From positions 496,001-560,000 of the forward strand of contig NZ_JARHUJ010000002.1 in the NCBI RefSeq assembly GCF_029223285.1: a DNA stretch of 64,000 bases. Reading direction: 5' to 3'. Below are positions 43,900-50,740 of the stretch, piece by piece (within the stretch, counting starts at the first letter, position 1; every line of letters begins with the position of its first letter). The position numbers were made by a program, and so were the translations under genes. This DNA is from Paraflavitalea sp. CAU 1676 (GTDB lineage Bacteria; Bacteroidota; Bacteroidia; Chitinophagales; Chitinophagaceae). The notes under the pieces are model-generated. The model worked only from the letters and a program-made list of their open reading frames with translations, was not told where the DNA came from and made no database searches.

Positions 43900-43954
43900 T
43901 ATCGAAAGTAAAATAAGTCGATGGCTTTCTATGGTACATTTTAGTATTTTCTTT

Positions 43955-43969
43955 GGTACGACACGTACC
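43955..43969. promoter_or_regulatory. Inverted repeat GGTACG-ACA-CGTACC
   Basis: A perfect 6-bp inverted repeat with a 3-nt spacer, 56 nt upstream of the small helical gene. Candidate dimer binding site. Confidence 0.45.
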
Positions 43970-43988
43970 TTATTCAATACAAAGTGTA

Positions 43989-44003
43989 CTGTATGGAATA
44001 CAG
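43989..44003. promoter_or_regulatory. Inverted repeat CTGTAT-GGA-ATACAG
   Basis: A second perfect 6-bp inverted repeat with the same 3-nt spacer, 34 bp centre to centre from the first. The arms differ in sequence, so one protein for both is not certain. Confidence 0.4.
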
Positions 44004-44032
44004 ATAGTCTTATGCAACGACACCATCAACGA

Positions 44033-44842
44033 TTAAAGGGCTTCCTGCAGTACAGGAAGGTCTTCATATACAAAGGGAGCAGCCGGATCGATGGCCTCCC
44101 GGAAGTCCTTGGCAATGCTATAGGCGGCCATTTGTGCCGGAGGGTATTGATAACGCGCTATTTCAAGGATACGCTCTTCTGAAAGATCACCGAGTAGCCA
44201 TTCAAAAGCCAGGTCTTCGGGTAGTATGGTGGGCATACGGCGCTTACTGTTGTGCACCTGGTCCATCAGGGTATTGGCAGCAGTAGTGATAATTGCAAAG
44301 GTCTCCACGTATTCACCGGTCGATTGATCGGTCCACGGTTGCCACACACCAGCCATGAAGAAATAGGGCTGGTCCTTCACGGAGATATGGTAAGGATATT
44401 TCACTGCCGTTTTTACCGGCTTACCTGTCTTCTTACTGAGCGGAAACAGGTGACGCCATTCGTAGAAGCCGGTTGACAGTACCAGGCAACGACGCTGTAA
44501 GGCTGCCTGCCGGTAGATCTTGCGCGGTTGCAGCAATTCTTCCGAAACAGCATTCAGCGTGGTGATCATGGGGTGAAACACGCCCTGCTCGTCTTTGTAG
44601 CCAAAGCGCATCTTGTTGGCAGCATCGCGGTCTTTGATATAAGAAGGGATGAAGCCCCATTCCATTTGCACCAGGTCGAAATCTTTCCCTTCCGCCTGTT
44701 TTTTCAATACGGGGTGGGGGGCATACTCAAAGCCTACATGGAGGGGATTGCTAAGGAAGTCATAGTTGGCGATCAGTTTCTCCAATTGCTTCAGCCTGAT
44801 ATATTCGATGCGTGTCACCTTCACGCCGTTGTAATAACACAT
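44033..44842 (-). CDS. SRAP/YedK-type abasic-site-processing protein
   Basis: Protects abasic sites in single-stranded DNA by a covalent thiazolidine link through Cys2 (HMCES/YedK family); 269 residues. The start MCYYNG places Cys2 as required after Met removal. Other family signatures: the MEWGFIPSY segment, TTLNAVSEE with the conserved Asn and Glu, RRCLVLSTGFYEW, and the conserved His in QVHNSKRRMPTIL. Intact and of usual length for Bacteroidota. Cotranscribed with an 79-residue unknown encoded just upstream (1-nt gap). Confidence 0.95.
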   Translation of the reverse strand: MCYYNGVKVTRIEYIRLKQLEKLIANYDFLSNPLHVGFEYAPHPVLKKQAEGKDFDLVQMEWGFIPSYIKDRDAANKMRFGYKDEQGVFHPMITTLNAVSEELLQPRKIYRQAALQRRCLVLSTGFYEWRHLFPLSKKTGKPVKTAVKYPYHISVKDQPYFFMAGVWQPWTDQSTGEYVETFAIITTAANTLMDQVHNSKRRMPTILPEDLAFEWLLGDLSEERILEIARYQYPPAQMAAYSIAKDFREAIDPAAPFVYEDLPVLQEAL

Positions 44843-44843
44843 A

Positions 44844-45083
44844 CTATTTGTTTTTTTGGAAGTGCGCTTCGATCAGTTGGCCGATGGATGCTGCCAGTGC
44901 CTGCTGGCCTTCGGGGATAGAGGTCCAGAACACCTGGCCCTCTGAACCGGTAGCTGTCGTGATCACCAGCGGCTTTTTACCCGCTACCGGCACCACAAAC
45001 ATCGGCCTGCCCGAAAGTGATAACTCCTGTATCACCAGCGGCCTGTCCTGGTAGATGATCTCAAAACTGTTTACAGCATTCAT
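44844..45083 (-). CDS. Small conserved-looking protein of unknown function, coupled to SRAP
   Basis: A 79-residue soluble protein from the ATG at 45083 (an in-frame upstream start at 45104 is possible). It looks like one small alpha/beta domain: NSFEIIYQDRPLVIQEL, PMFVVPVAGKKPLVITTATG, QVFWTSIPEGQQALAASIGQLIEAHF. No family recognised. The stop lies one base before the SRAP start, so the two are co-translated, which suggests a related role or shared control. Confidence 0.75.
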   Translation of the reverse strand: MNAVNSFEIIYQDRPLVIQELSLSGRPMFVVPVAGKKPLVITTATGSEGQVFWTSIPEGQQALAASIGQLIEAHFQKNK

Positions 45084-45268
45084 GCTAAATGATTGTAGGC
45101 GCACTTACTGAACCATAAAAATACGCCATACTAAAGTAGTTAGCAAGTCGGCGGGCCAAAATATCCGGGCGCATCGTTAAACCTTTGAATGTTGCGGCCA
45201 GTCTCAGGAATACTATAGAAGCTGCTTTTCCGTTTATAGGAGCAACTGTAATATATAAAGTGCAAAAC

Positions 45269-46216
45269 ATGAACCCACTGCAAAGGAAGAAGAATACCTG
45301 TTATGTTCTGATGGCTGTCATGGTAATGGGCCTTTCAAGCGCCTGCGACAAGCAAAAGGATGACGACGGTAAGAAATACCAGGTGGGTGGAACCTTGCAG
45401 ATCGATGGTCTCAGCCGCACTTATTGGCTCAACCTGCCACCGGGGTTCGACAAAGGAAAAGACTATCCCCTGGTGATTGCCCTGCACGGAGGAGGCGGAT
45501 CGGGACAGCAGTTTGAAACTTCTTCAAGGCTCACCGAAAAGGCGGATGCAGAAAAATTCATCGTTGTGTATCCCGATGGGGTAAAAGGCGATGGCTTGCT
45601 GCAGGCCCGCACCTGGAATGCCGGCAACTGCTGCGAATATGCGGTAGAGCACAATATCAACGATGTAAAGTTTATCTCGACACTCATCGATGAACTCGTT
45701 GCCAAATACAAAGTGAATGCGAAACGTGTGTATGCCACGGGCCACTCCAATGGTGGAATGATGTCATACCGGCTCGCGGCAGAATTATCCAATAAGATTG
45801 CAGCTATAGCCCCCAATGCCACCACGATGGTGATGAAGCAGCCCATAGCGCCTGCGAGAGCCGTGCCCATCCTGCACATGCATTCGGTGCTCGACAACAA
45901 TGTACCTTACCAGGGTGGGGTAGGGGATGGATTTACGAAGGTCCATTTTCCACCAGTCGATTCCGTGCTCAATGTATGGTCAACAAAAAACAGCTGCTCT
46001 ACGAAGGCGCAGGTGGTAACGAACAATGCTAGTTACAAACTAACTCAGTGGACCAACTGCAGCAACAGTGTAACCATTCAGTATTACCTTACACAGGATG
46101 GCGGCCATGCTTGGCCCGGCGGACTACCCGGCACCATTACCGGCGATAAGCCTTCGAAAGTGATCAATGCAAATGATCTGCTGTGGGAATTCTTCAAACA
46201 GTATCAACTACCCTAA
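45269..46216 (+). CDS. Lipoprotein esterase of the PHB-depolymerase/feruloyl-esterase family
   Basis: An alpha/beta-hydrolase of 315 residues, start at the ATG 45269; the upstream in-frame start at 45185 has no signal peptide. The N-terminus has a lipobox-like LSSAC with Cys26, then a linker. The catalytic part follows the LpqC/CE1 pattern: DYPLVIALHGGGGSG (oxyanion region), nucleophile Ser160 in GHSNGG, acid in LHMHSVLDNNVPY, and His in DGGHAWPGG. Paired Cys (NAGNCC, NSCS, TNCS) suggest disulfides. It probably cleaves an ester in plant polysaccharide or polyester; substrate is inference. Confidence 0.88.
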   Translation: MNPLQRKKNTCYVLMAVMVMGLSSACDKQKDDDGKKYQVGGTLQIDGLSRTYWLNLPPGFDKGKDYPLVIALHGGGGSGQQFETSSRLTEKADAEKFIVVYPDGVKGDGLLQARTWNAGNCCEYAVEHNINDVKFISTLIDELVAKYKVNAKRVYATGHSNGGMMSYRLAAELSNKIAAIAPNATTMVMKQPIAPARAVPILHMHSVLDNNVPYQGGVGDGFTKVHFPPVDSVLNVWSTKNSCSTKAQVVTNNASYKLTQWTNCSNSVTIQYYLTQDGGHAWPGGLPGTITGDKPSKVINANDLLWEFFKQYQLP

Positions 46217-46275
46217 CTTTATCCGTTCACCGGCATTGAAATTCTTGCTCCTGTTTATTACTTTTACCGCCTCAT

Positions 46276-46743
46276 ATGGCAAGGAACAAGTATGTGCGTC
46301 AATGGCATCGTCAAATCAGTGTACCCAAGGAGATCTTTTTGGCATCCTTTCATCAGGTAATAACGCCACTATCCAGGGATTGGCGCTTAGTAACGCGTTC
46401 TGGTTTTGGAATGGATAAGCAACGGGATTTTGAAGGGGAAATAAGAGATGGCCAGGTCTTCATAAAAAGGGTACCGGGCTTATCCGATCGAAAGCCTGTA
46501 TTTTCTCTCCGGGGCGAGTTTTCCAATCAGGGCGGTTTATTGACGTTGAGTATCGTAAAACAGGGATACGTTGGCCTGGCGGGAGCAATATTTCTATTTT
46601 CGCTTATTGGCACCGTTTTGTTGTGGGATCTTAGCTCAACTTCTTTGGATAATAGGGATTTACCTCCGTTTCTAAACATCAGCCTGTTAATTGCGCTTTT
46701 TTTGTCGCTTTCCTATGTAGGATGGCGTGCGTACAATTGGTAG
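46276..46743 (+). CDS. Small membrane protein of unknown function
   Basis: A 155-residue protein with two transmembrane helices in the second half (about 103-120 GLAGAIFLFSLIGTVLLW and 133-150 ISLLIALFLSLSYVGW) and a soluble N-terminal half that may form a beta-sheet (DFEGEIRDGQVFIKRV, FSLRGEFSNQGGLLTLSIV). No family recognised. It starts 59 nt after the esterase gene on the same strand and may be cotranscribed. Confidence 0.65.
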   Translation: MARNKYVRQWHRQISVPKEIFLASFHQVITPLSRDWRLVTRSGFGMDKQRDFEGEIRDGQVFIKRVPGLSDRKPVFSLRGEFSNQGGLLTLSIVKQGYVGLAGAIFLFSLIGTVLLWDLSSTSLDNRDLPPFLNISLLIALFLSLSYVGWRAYNW

Positions 46744-46897
46744 ATCAGGCGAACTATTGAAAAGCTTTACCTGGTGTTCGATTCGATTATTACAGATATA
46801 GAAGCAGTTGCCAGCGATCATCATCCACAACTTTAATCATTTTACAGTTCTGGCGGGAGGTCTTGGTTATCTCCAAAATGCTAAGTAATTTAGCGTC

Positions 46898-47179
46898 GTG
46901 AAAGGGGAAATAACAGTACGTATCGAGGGTTATATGCGGCGTTACCCGGTGGAGCGGATCAACGCCACGCCGCGCTTTGAGCAGTTCCGGGTCATCGGCC
47001 GCAACGGTTCTATCGTATTCCAGAGCAACCGCCCTTTGCTCCGCAGCAATGGCCTGCGTATGAAACGCATTGAATGGAAGCTCATCGAAGGCACCCTTCG
47101 CAGCATGAGCGCCAAAGACGCCCTTGCCAACAGTCTCGACGAATACGTGAAACGCCTCGAGAAAGAAGGCAAACTTTAG
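46898..47179 (+). CDS. Small basic protein of unknown function
   Basis: A 93-residue protein starting at a GTG at 46898. Beta strands dominate the start (GEITVRIEGYMRRYPVERI, EQFRVIGRNGSIVFQSNRP), then a basic stretch and a C-terminal helix SLDEYVKRLEKEGKL. No signal peptide, no family recognised. Codon use and the lack of a better frame support it as real, but this is a modest claim. Confidence 0.65.
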   Translation: MKGEITVRIEGYMRRYPVERINATPRFEQFRVIGRNGSIVFQSNRPLLRSNGLRMKRIEWKLIEGTLRSMSAKDALANSLDEYVKRLEKEGKL

Positions 47180-47315
47180 AAAACAATTCGCCTCATGTCC
47201 CGTCTCCATTAACCTTCCACGAAGTCCTTCCCCGCACCAATCCACTTTAACATCGCTTAAAGGTATCTTTTTCTAAATTGATCCCGAAGCCAGGCTTATA
47301 AGCTGCTACCCCTCA

Positions 47316-47747
47316 ATGATGCGCCTACTCTCCTTTATCTGTTTGCTATTACTGGCAGGTTATTCCTGCAAAACGCCGGGCAAAACCCAAAATGCTGCCA
47401 AAGACTGGTATTCTTTTCAGTCGAACCTGGTGGATCTTGCCTGGAATGAGGATACCCTGCAACCAGTTCAATTCAGTTATTTTCGGGACCTGACTTTTCT
47501 CTATACGATTCACCAGGCAGATGAGGTGACTGGTCGGTCAATCCGAACGCAATACGAAGGGAAAGTTGAGTTTTCGGGTGATACGCTCTTTTTGCATTAC
47601 TGGAAAAACAAGCCGGCGAACTGGGCAAACTTTCTTATCCAGGAAATGTCCGGCGGATACTGGATCCAGTATTCATCGGACCATACAAGTCGTTTCTTCC
47701 TGCGAAGGTTCGGTTTTGGACAACATGGGATGCTGTTTCCCCGATAG
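47316..47747 (+). CDS. Small lipoprotein of unknown function
   Basis: A 143-residue lipoprotein with lipobox AGYSC, Cys18. The mature part is mainly beta and aromatic (FSYFRDLTFLYTI, TQYEGKVEFSGDTLFLHYW, GGYWIQYSSDHTSRFFLRRFG), which could be a lipocalin-like barrel. No catalytic motif and no family recognised. Confidence 0.7.
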   Translation: MMRLLSFICLLLLAGYSCKTPGKTQNAAKDWYSFQSNLVDLAWNEDTLQPVQFSYFRDLTFLYTIHQADEVTGRSIRTQYEGKVEFSGDTLFLHYWKNKPANWANFLIQEMSGGYWIQYSSDHTSRFFLRRFGFGQHGMLFPR

Positions 47748-47761
47748 ATGACTAGAAGTCA

Positions 47762-47790
47762 TTGTTTCTCCCCGACAACCAGTAAATTTA
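47762..47790 (+). promoter_or_regulatory. Possible Bacteroidota promoter (TTG-N18-TAAATTTA)
   Basis: TTG at 47762 and TAAATTTA at 47783-47790 fit 7 of 8 bases of TAnnTTTG, 22 nt before the ATG at 47812. A 6-3-6 inverted repeat ATGACT-AGA-AGTCAT (47748-47762) touches its upstream edge. Confidence 0.4.
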
Positions 47791-47811
47791 CCGGTACTAA
47801 TCTTTATTGCC

Positions 47812-48186
47812 ATGTCGAAGAACTCTCTCATGATCCTCGTTGCCGGACCTTATCGCTCCGGAACCAATGACGACCCCGCGCTCATTGCCGCCAACGTAAA
47901 ACATATGACCGATACCGCTCTCGAAATATACCGCATGGGGCACCTGCCCGTACTCGGCGAGTGGTTTGCCCTGCCGCTCCTGGAAGCAGCCGGCAGCAAA
48001 GCCATCGGGGATGCTGTTTTCAATGAGATATTCCATCCTTCGGCCATCCGGCTCATCGACCACTGCGACGCCGTATTGCGCATCGGAGGGCCTTCTGGCG
48101 GGGCCGATGAAATGGTCAACACCGGCAAAGCCAGGGGCAAGATCATCTTCCTCGACAAGGCAGAAATTCCCCCGCCAAAGTATTGA
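47812..48186 (+). CDS. Nucleoside 2-deoxyribosyltransferase-like / DUF4406 protein
   Basis: A 124-residue Rossmann-like protein. The opening MILVAGPYRSGTNDDPALIAANV, then ALEIYRMGHLPVLGEWFALP, and HCDAVLRIGGPSGGADEMVNTGKARGKIIFL are the three characteristic segments of the small DUF4406/nucleoside-deoxyribosyltransferase-like group. In related enzymes a Glu or Asp in the central part attacks the nucleoside; Glu50 (GEWF) is a candidate. Activity is unproven. It stands between two promoter-like sites. Confidence 0.75.
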   Translation: MSKNSLMILVAGPYRSGTNDDPALIAANVKHMTDTALEIYRMGHLPVLGEWFALPLLEAAGSKAIGDAVFNEIFHPSAIRLIDHCDAVLRIGGPSGGADEMVNTGKARGKIIFLDKAEIPPPKY

Positions 48187-48194
48187 CACGAACA

Positions 48195-48229
48195 TTTGTT
48201 AGTTTATGTGGTAAATTCTATTATTTTTG
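48195..48229 (+). promoter_or_regulatory. Bacteroidota housekeeping promoter of the acyl-CoA dehydrogenase gene
   Basis: TTTG at 48195-48198, 23-nt spacer, TATTTTTG at 48222-48229: an exact match to TAnnTTTG. The ATG lies 31 nt downstream at 48261, leaving a short leader. Confidence 0.65.
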
Positions 48230-48260
48230 TCCCTTATCACATTAAAAACAGACAGGCCAT

Positions 48261-49415
48261 ATGCAATTCCAGCTTTCCGAAGAACACCTCATGATCCGCA
48301 ATGCCGCCCGCGATTTTGCACGCCAGGAGTGCCTGCCGGGCGTTATTGAAAGGGACGAACACCAGAAATTTCCCAAAGAACAGGTCCTCAAACTCGCCGA
48401 ACTGGGATTCATGGGCATGATGGTCGACCCCAAATACGGTGGCAGCGGCCTCGATACCCTCAGCTACGTGCTGGCCATGGAAGAGATCAGTAAGATCGAC
48501 GCCAGCGTAAGCGTATGCATGAGTGTCAACAACAGCCTCGTGAGCTGGGGCCTGGAAGCCTACGGTTCCGAAGAACAAAAACAAAAATACCTGACCCCGC
48601 TGGCCCAGGGCCGCAAAGACGGCGAACTCTATATCGGCGCCTTCCTGCTTAGTGAACCCGAAGCTGGCAGCGACGCCACTTCCCAGCGCACGACCGCCGA
48701 AGACAAAGGCGATCACTATTTACTGAACGGTACCAAGAACTGGATCACCAACGGCTCCTCCGCCTCGGTTTATCTCGTAATGGCCCAAACCGATGTATCG
48801 AAAGGCAGCAAGGGAATCAATACTTTTATTGTTGAAAAGAGCTGGCCCGGTGTAGTAGTGGGTGCTAAAGAAAACAAACTCGGCATCCGCGGCAGCGATA
48901 CCCACACCATTATGTTCAACGACGTGAAAGTGCCCAAGGAAAACCGCATCGGCGCCGATGGCTTTGGCTTCACCTTCGCCATGAAAACATTGGCCGGCGG
49001 ACGTATCGGCATTGCCTCGCAAGCCCTCGGCATCGCCAGCGGCGCCTACGAGCTTGCATTGAACTACTCGAAAGAACGCAAGGCATTTGGAAAAGAGATC
49101 AGTCAGCACCAGGCCATCCAGTTCAAACTGGCCGATATGGCTACCCGCATAGAAGCAGCCCGCCTGCTTTGCCTCCGCGCAGCGTGGGATAAAGACCAGG
49201 GCAACGACTATGCACTCAGTTCTTCCATGGCAAAGGTGTACTCCAGCGAAACAGCCATGTGGACCACCGTAGAAGCCGTACAGATCCATGGCGGTTACGG
49301 TTATGTAAAAGAATATCACGTGGAAAGACTCATGCGCGATGCCAAGATCACACAGATCTATGAAGGCACTTCCGAAGTGCAGCGCATCGTGATCAGCCGA
49401 TCCATCCTCAAATAG
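48261..49415 (+). CDS. Acyl-CoA dehydrogenase (short-chain/butyryl-CoA type)
   Basis: An FAD enzyme that makes the alpha,beta double bond in fatty acyl-CoA, first step of beta-oxidation or branched-chain acid breakdown; 384 residues. Family marks: FAD contact GAFLLSEPEAGSDA, NGTKNWITNG, the flavin-binding RKAFGKEISQHQAIQFKLADMA, and YVKEYHVERLMRDAKITQIYEGTSEVQ. The catalytic base is Glu368 in IYEGTSE, the same number as in mammalian short-chain dehydrogenase. Its own promoter and terminator suggest a single-gene unit. The electron acceptor would be ETF, not in the window. Confidence 0.96.
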   Translation: MQFQLSEEHLMIRNAARDFARQECLPGVIERDEHQKFPKEQVLKLAELGFMGMMVDPKYGGSGLDTLSYVLAMEEISKIDASVSVCMSVNNSLVSWGLEAYGSEEQKQKYLTPLAQGRKDGELYIGAFLLSEPEAGSDATSQRTTAEDKGDHYLLNGTKNWITNGSSASVYLVMAQTDVSKGSKGINTFIVEKSWPGVVVGAKENKLGIRGSDTHTIMFNDVKVPKENRIGADGFGFTFAMKTLAGGRIGIASQALGIASGAYELALNYSKERKAFGKEISQHQAIQFKLADMATRIEAARLLCLRAAWDKDQGNDYALSSSMAKVYSSETAMWTTVEAVQIHGGYGYVKEYHVERLMRDAKITQIYEGTSEVQRIVISRSILK

Positions 49416-49443
49416 GTTTTAGCCAACACTATCTGTTAGTTCC

Positions 49444-49477
49444 TGCCGGTGGCGATATGCTACCGGCATATTTTTTT
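49444..49477 (+). terminator. Intrinsic terminator of the acyl-CoA dehydrogenase gene
   Basis: Stem TGCCGGTGGC / GCTACCGGCA (10 bp, one G-U) with a GATAT loop, followed by TATTTTTTT, about 30 nt after the stop. Confidence 0.88.
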
Positions 49478-49537
49478 GTGGAATACATTAGTTTTGACAC
49501 CTGTTTCAACACAACACCCGGAATAAGCATACAAACC

Positions 49538-50215
49538 ATGGCGATCAACGTAGAGCAATACAACCAGATCAAAGAAGCATTAGGAGACAAAGCAGTACTC
49601 GTAGCCGTATCCAAGACCAAACCCGCCGACGATATCCTCGAACTCTATAAACTCGGGCAACGGGATTTTGGAGAGAATTACGTACAGGAACTGGCAGAAA
49701 AGCAACTGGTGCTGCCCAACGATATCCGCTGGCATTTTATCGGCCACCTGCAATCGAATAAAGTAAAATACATCGCTCCCTTCGTGCACCTCATTCACGG
49801 AGTCGATAGCTATAAATTATTGCTGGAGATAGACAAGCAGGCGGGCAAACACAAACGCATCATCAATTGCCTGTTACAGGTGCACATAGCACAGGAGGAA
49901 ACCAAATTCGGTTTTAGCCAGGAGGAACTGGCCGAAGCCATGAAGAGCATCAATGCCAGCCAACAATCGGGCTTATTACAAAACATCCGGGTGGCTGGTC
50001 TCATGGGCATGGCCTCCTTCACGGAAGACCAGCAACATATTCAAAAGGAATTCATATACCTCAAAGGCCTGTTTGACGAATATTTTCCGGCTAGCTCAGC
50101 ACCCGATGCGGTACTTTCCATGGGCATGAGCAGCGACTACGCACTGGCCGTCAACAATGGCAGCAATATGGTGCGCATCGGCAGCCTGCTTTTCGGCGCC
50201 CGCTCCAAACCTTGA
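49538..50215 (+). CDS. yggS: PLP homeostasis protein, YggS/PLPBP family
   Basis: Binds pyridoxal phosphate and keeps its cellular level and amino-acid pools in balance; cytoplasmic. The ATG at 49538 gives 225 residues, normal for the family; the in-frame extension from 49457 runs through the terminator and is rejected. Family marks: the PLP lysine Lys26 in VAVSKTKP, GQRDFGENYVQEL, WHFIGHLQSNK, and the C-terminal LSMGMSSDYALAVNNGSNMVRIGSLLFG. Intact. Confidence 0.95.
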   Translation: MAINVEQYNQIKEALGDKAVLVAVSKTKPADDILELYKLGQRDFGENYVQELAEKQLVLPNDIRWHFIGHLQSNKVKYIAPFVHLIHGVDSYKLLLEIDKQAGKHKRIINCLLQVHIAQEETKFGFSQEELAEAMKSINASQQSGLLQNIRVAGLMGMASFTEDQQHIQKEFIYLKGLFDEYFPASSAPDAVLSMGMSSDYALAVNNGSNMVRIGSLLFGARSKP

Positions 50216-50279
50216 AAAAAACACGACAACGGGTAAATCACCCCATTCAACTCCTCTTTACCGTCAAACACCGAATAAA

Positions 50280-50311
50280 TTGCGAATACCGCCCCCCGGG
50301 CGGTAGTTTTA
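50280..50311 (+). promoter_or_regulatory. Promoter-like pair of the first small-RNA copy
   Basis: TTG at 50280-50282, 21-nt spacer holding the hairpin CCGCC-CCCCG-GGCGG, and TAGTTTTA at 50304-50311 (7 of 8 of TAnnTTTG). The TAGTTTTAC box is kept in the second copy while the spacer is not. Confidence 0.45.
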
Positions 50312-50317
50312 CTATGC

Positions 50318-50391
50318 AAATCAGGATATAAGATAGTGTTTTTCATAGGTTATTGATTAATGGTTAAGGGCTGTGTCTACAGCCTTTTTTT
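50318..50391 (+). ncRNA. Candidate small RNA, copy 1
   Basis: Boundaries are inferred: start about 7 nt after the TAGTTTTA box, end at the T-run. It holds a variable 5' part, a 33-nt core (50330-50362) that is identical in copy 2, and a terminator stem GGCTGT-GTCT-ACAGCC followed by T7. The core contains TTTTTCATAGGTTATTG. On the minus strand the same region can be read as a 69-codon frame starting with ATGAAAAACACT, but differences between the copies fall evenly over the three codon positions, which argues against a protein. Confidence 0.5.
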
Positions 50392-50453
50392 ATTTCCCGC
50401 CAGCCATACCTCCTCCGCCCCAAAGCCGGTTCTCCCTATGTTCTTCTTTGAGT

Positions 50454-50539
50454 TTCGCTCGGGACTTCTTCGTGTTTCATTCGGTGTTAAAGCGCACTTT
50501 CCTAAGCAAACACCGAACAAATACCGAACGAGGGACGAA
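50454..50539. repeat. Imperfect long palindrome between the small-RNA copies
   Basis: A left arm of 35 nt (50454-50488, ending ATTCGGTGTT) and a right arm of 31 nt (50509-50539, starting AACACCGAA) pair imperfectly around a 20-nt loop. The 16-mer CAAACACCGAACAAAT at 50507-50522 also repeats directly at 50265-50280 with one change. The remaining part of the 510-bp gap to 50725 shows no gene. Confidence 0.5.
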
Positions 50540-50650
50540 TAAAACAATAACAAATCCCTCCCTAAAATCCCAAAAACAGCTCAACCGGTTCATTCATCCG
50601 GCAAACCGTTTCAGCCGTCGAATAGATTATGAAAGCGCCCCTTTCGCGGG

Positions 50651-50658
50651 TAGTTTTA
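50651..50658 (+). promoter_or_regulatory. Promoter-like box of the second small-RNA copy
   Basis: TAGTTTTA, identical to the box of copy 1 and at exactly the same distance (18 nt) from the shared core. The upstream TTG of copy 1 is replaced by TAT here. Confidence 0.4.
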
Positions 50659-50664
50659 CAGCGT

Positions 50665-50740
50665 ATTAAAGGCAAAAAGATAGTGTTTTTCATAGGTTAT
50701 TGATTAATGAATACAGGGGCTGTTTCTACAGCCCTTTTTT
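50665..50740 (+). ncRNA. Candidate small RNA, copy 2
   Basis: Same layout as copy 1, displaced by 347 bp: box, 18 nt of unrelated sequence, the identical 33-nt core at 50677-50709, then a terminator stem GGGCTGT-TTCT-ACAGCCC and T6. Its terminator overlaps the last codons of the convergent gene at 50726, whose stop codon lies in the stem. Minus-strand alternative: a 43-codon frame 50562-50693 starting with the same five codons as the frame at copy 1. Confidence 0.5.

Noticed and set aside
50137-50346. 69-codon minus-strand frame starting MKNTI
   Set aside because: Kept only as an alternative to the small-RNA view: it overlaps yggS, and differences between it and its relative at 50562-50693 fall evenly over codon positions.
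50360-50669. Plus-strand frames between the RNA copies
   Set aside because: They start in the terminator hairpin of copy 1 and have no protein-like composition.
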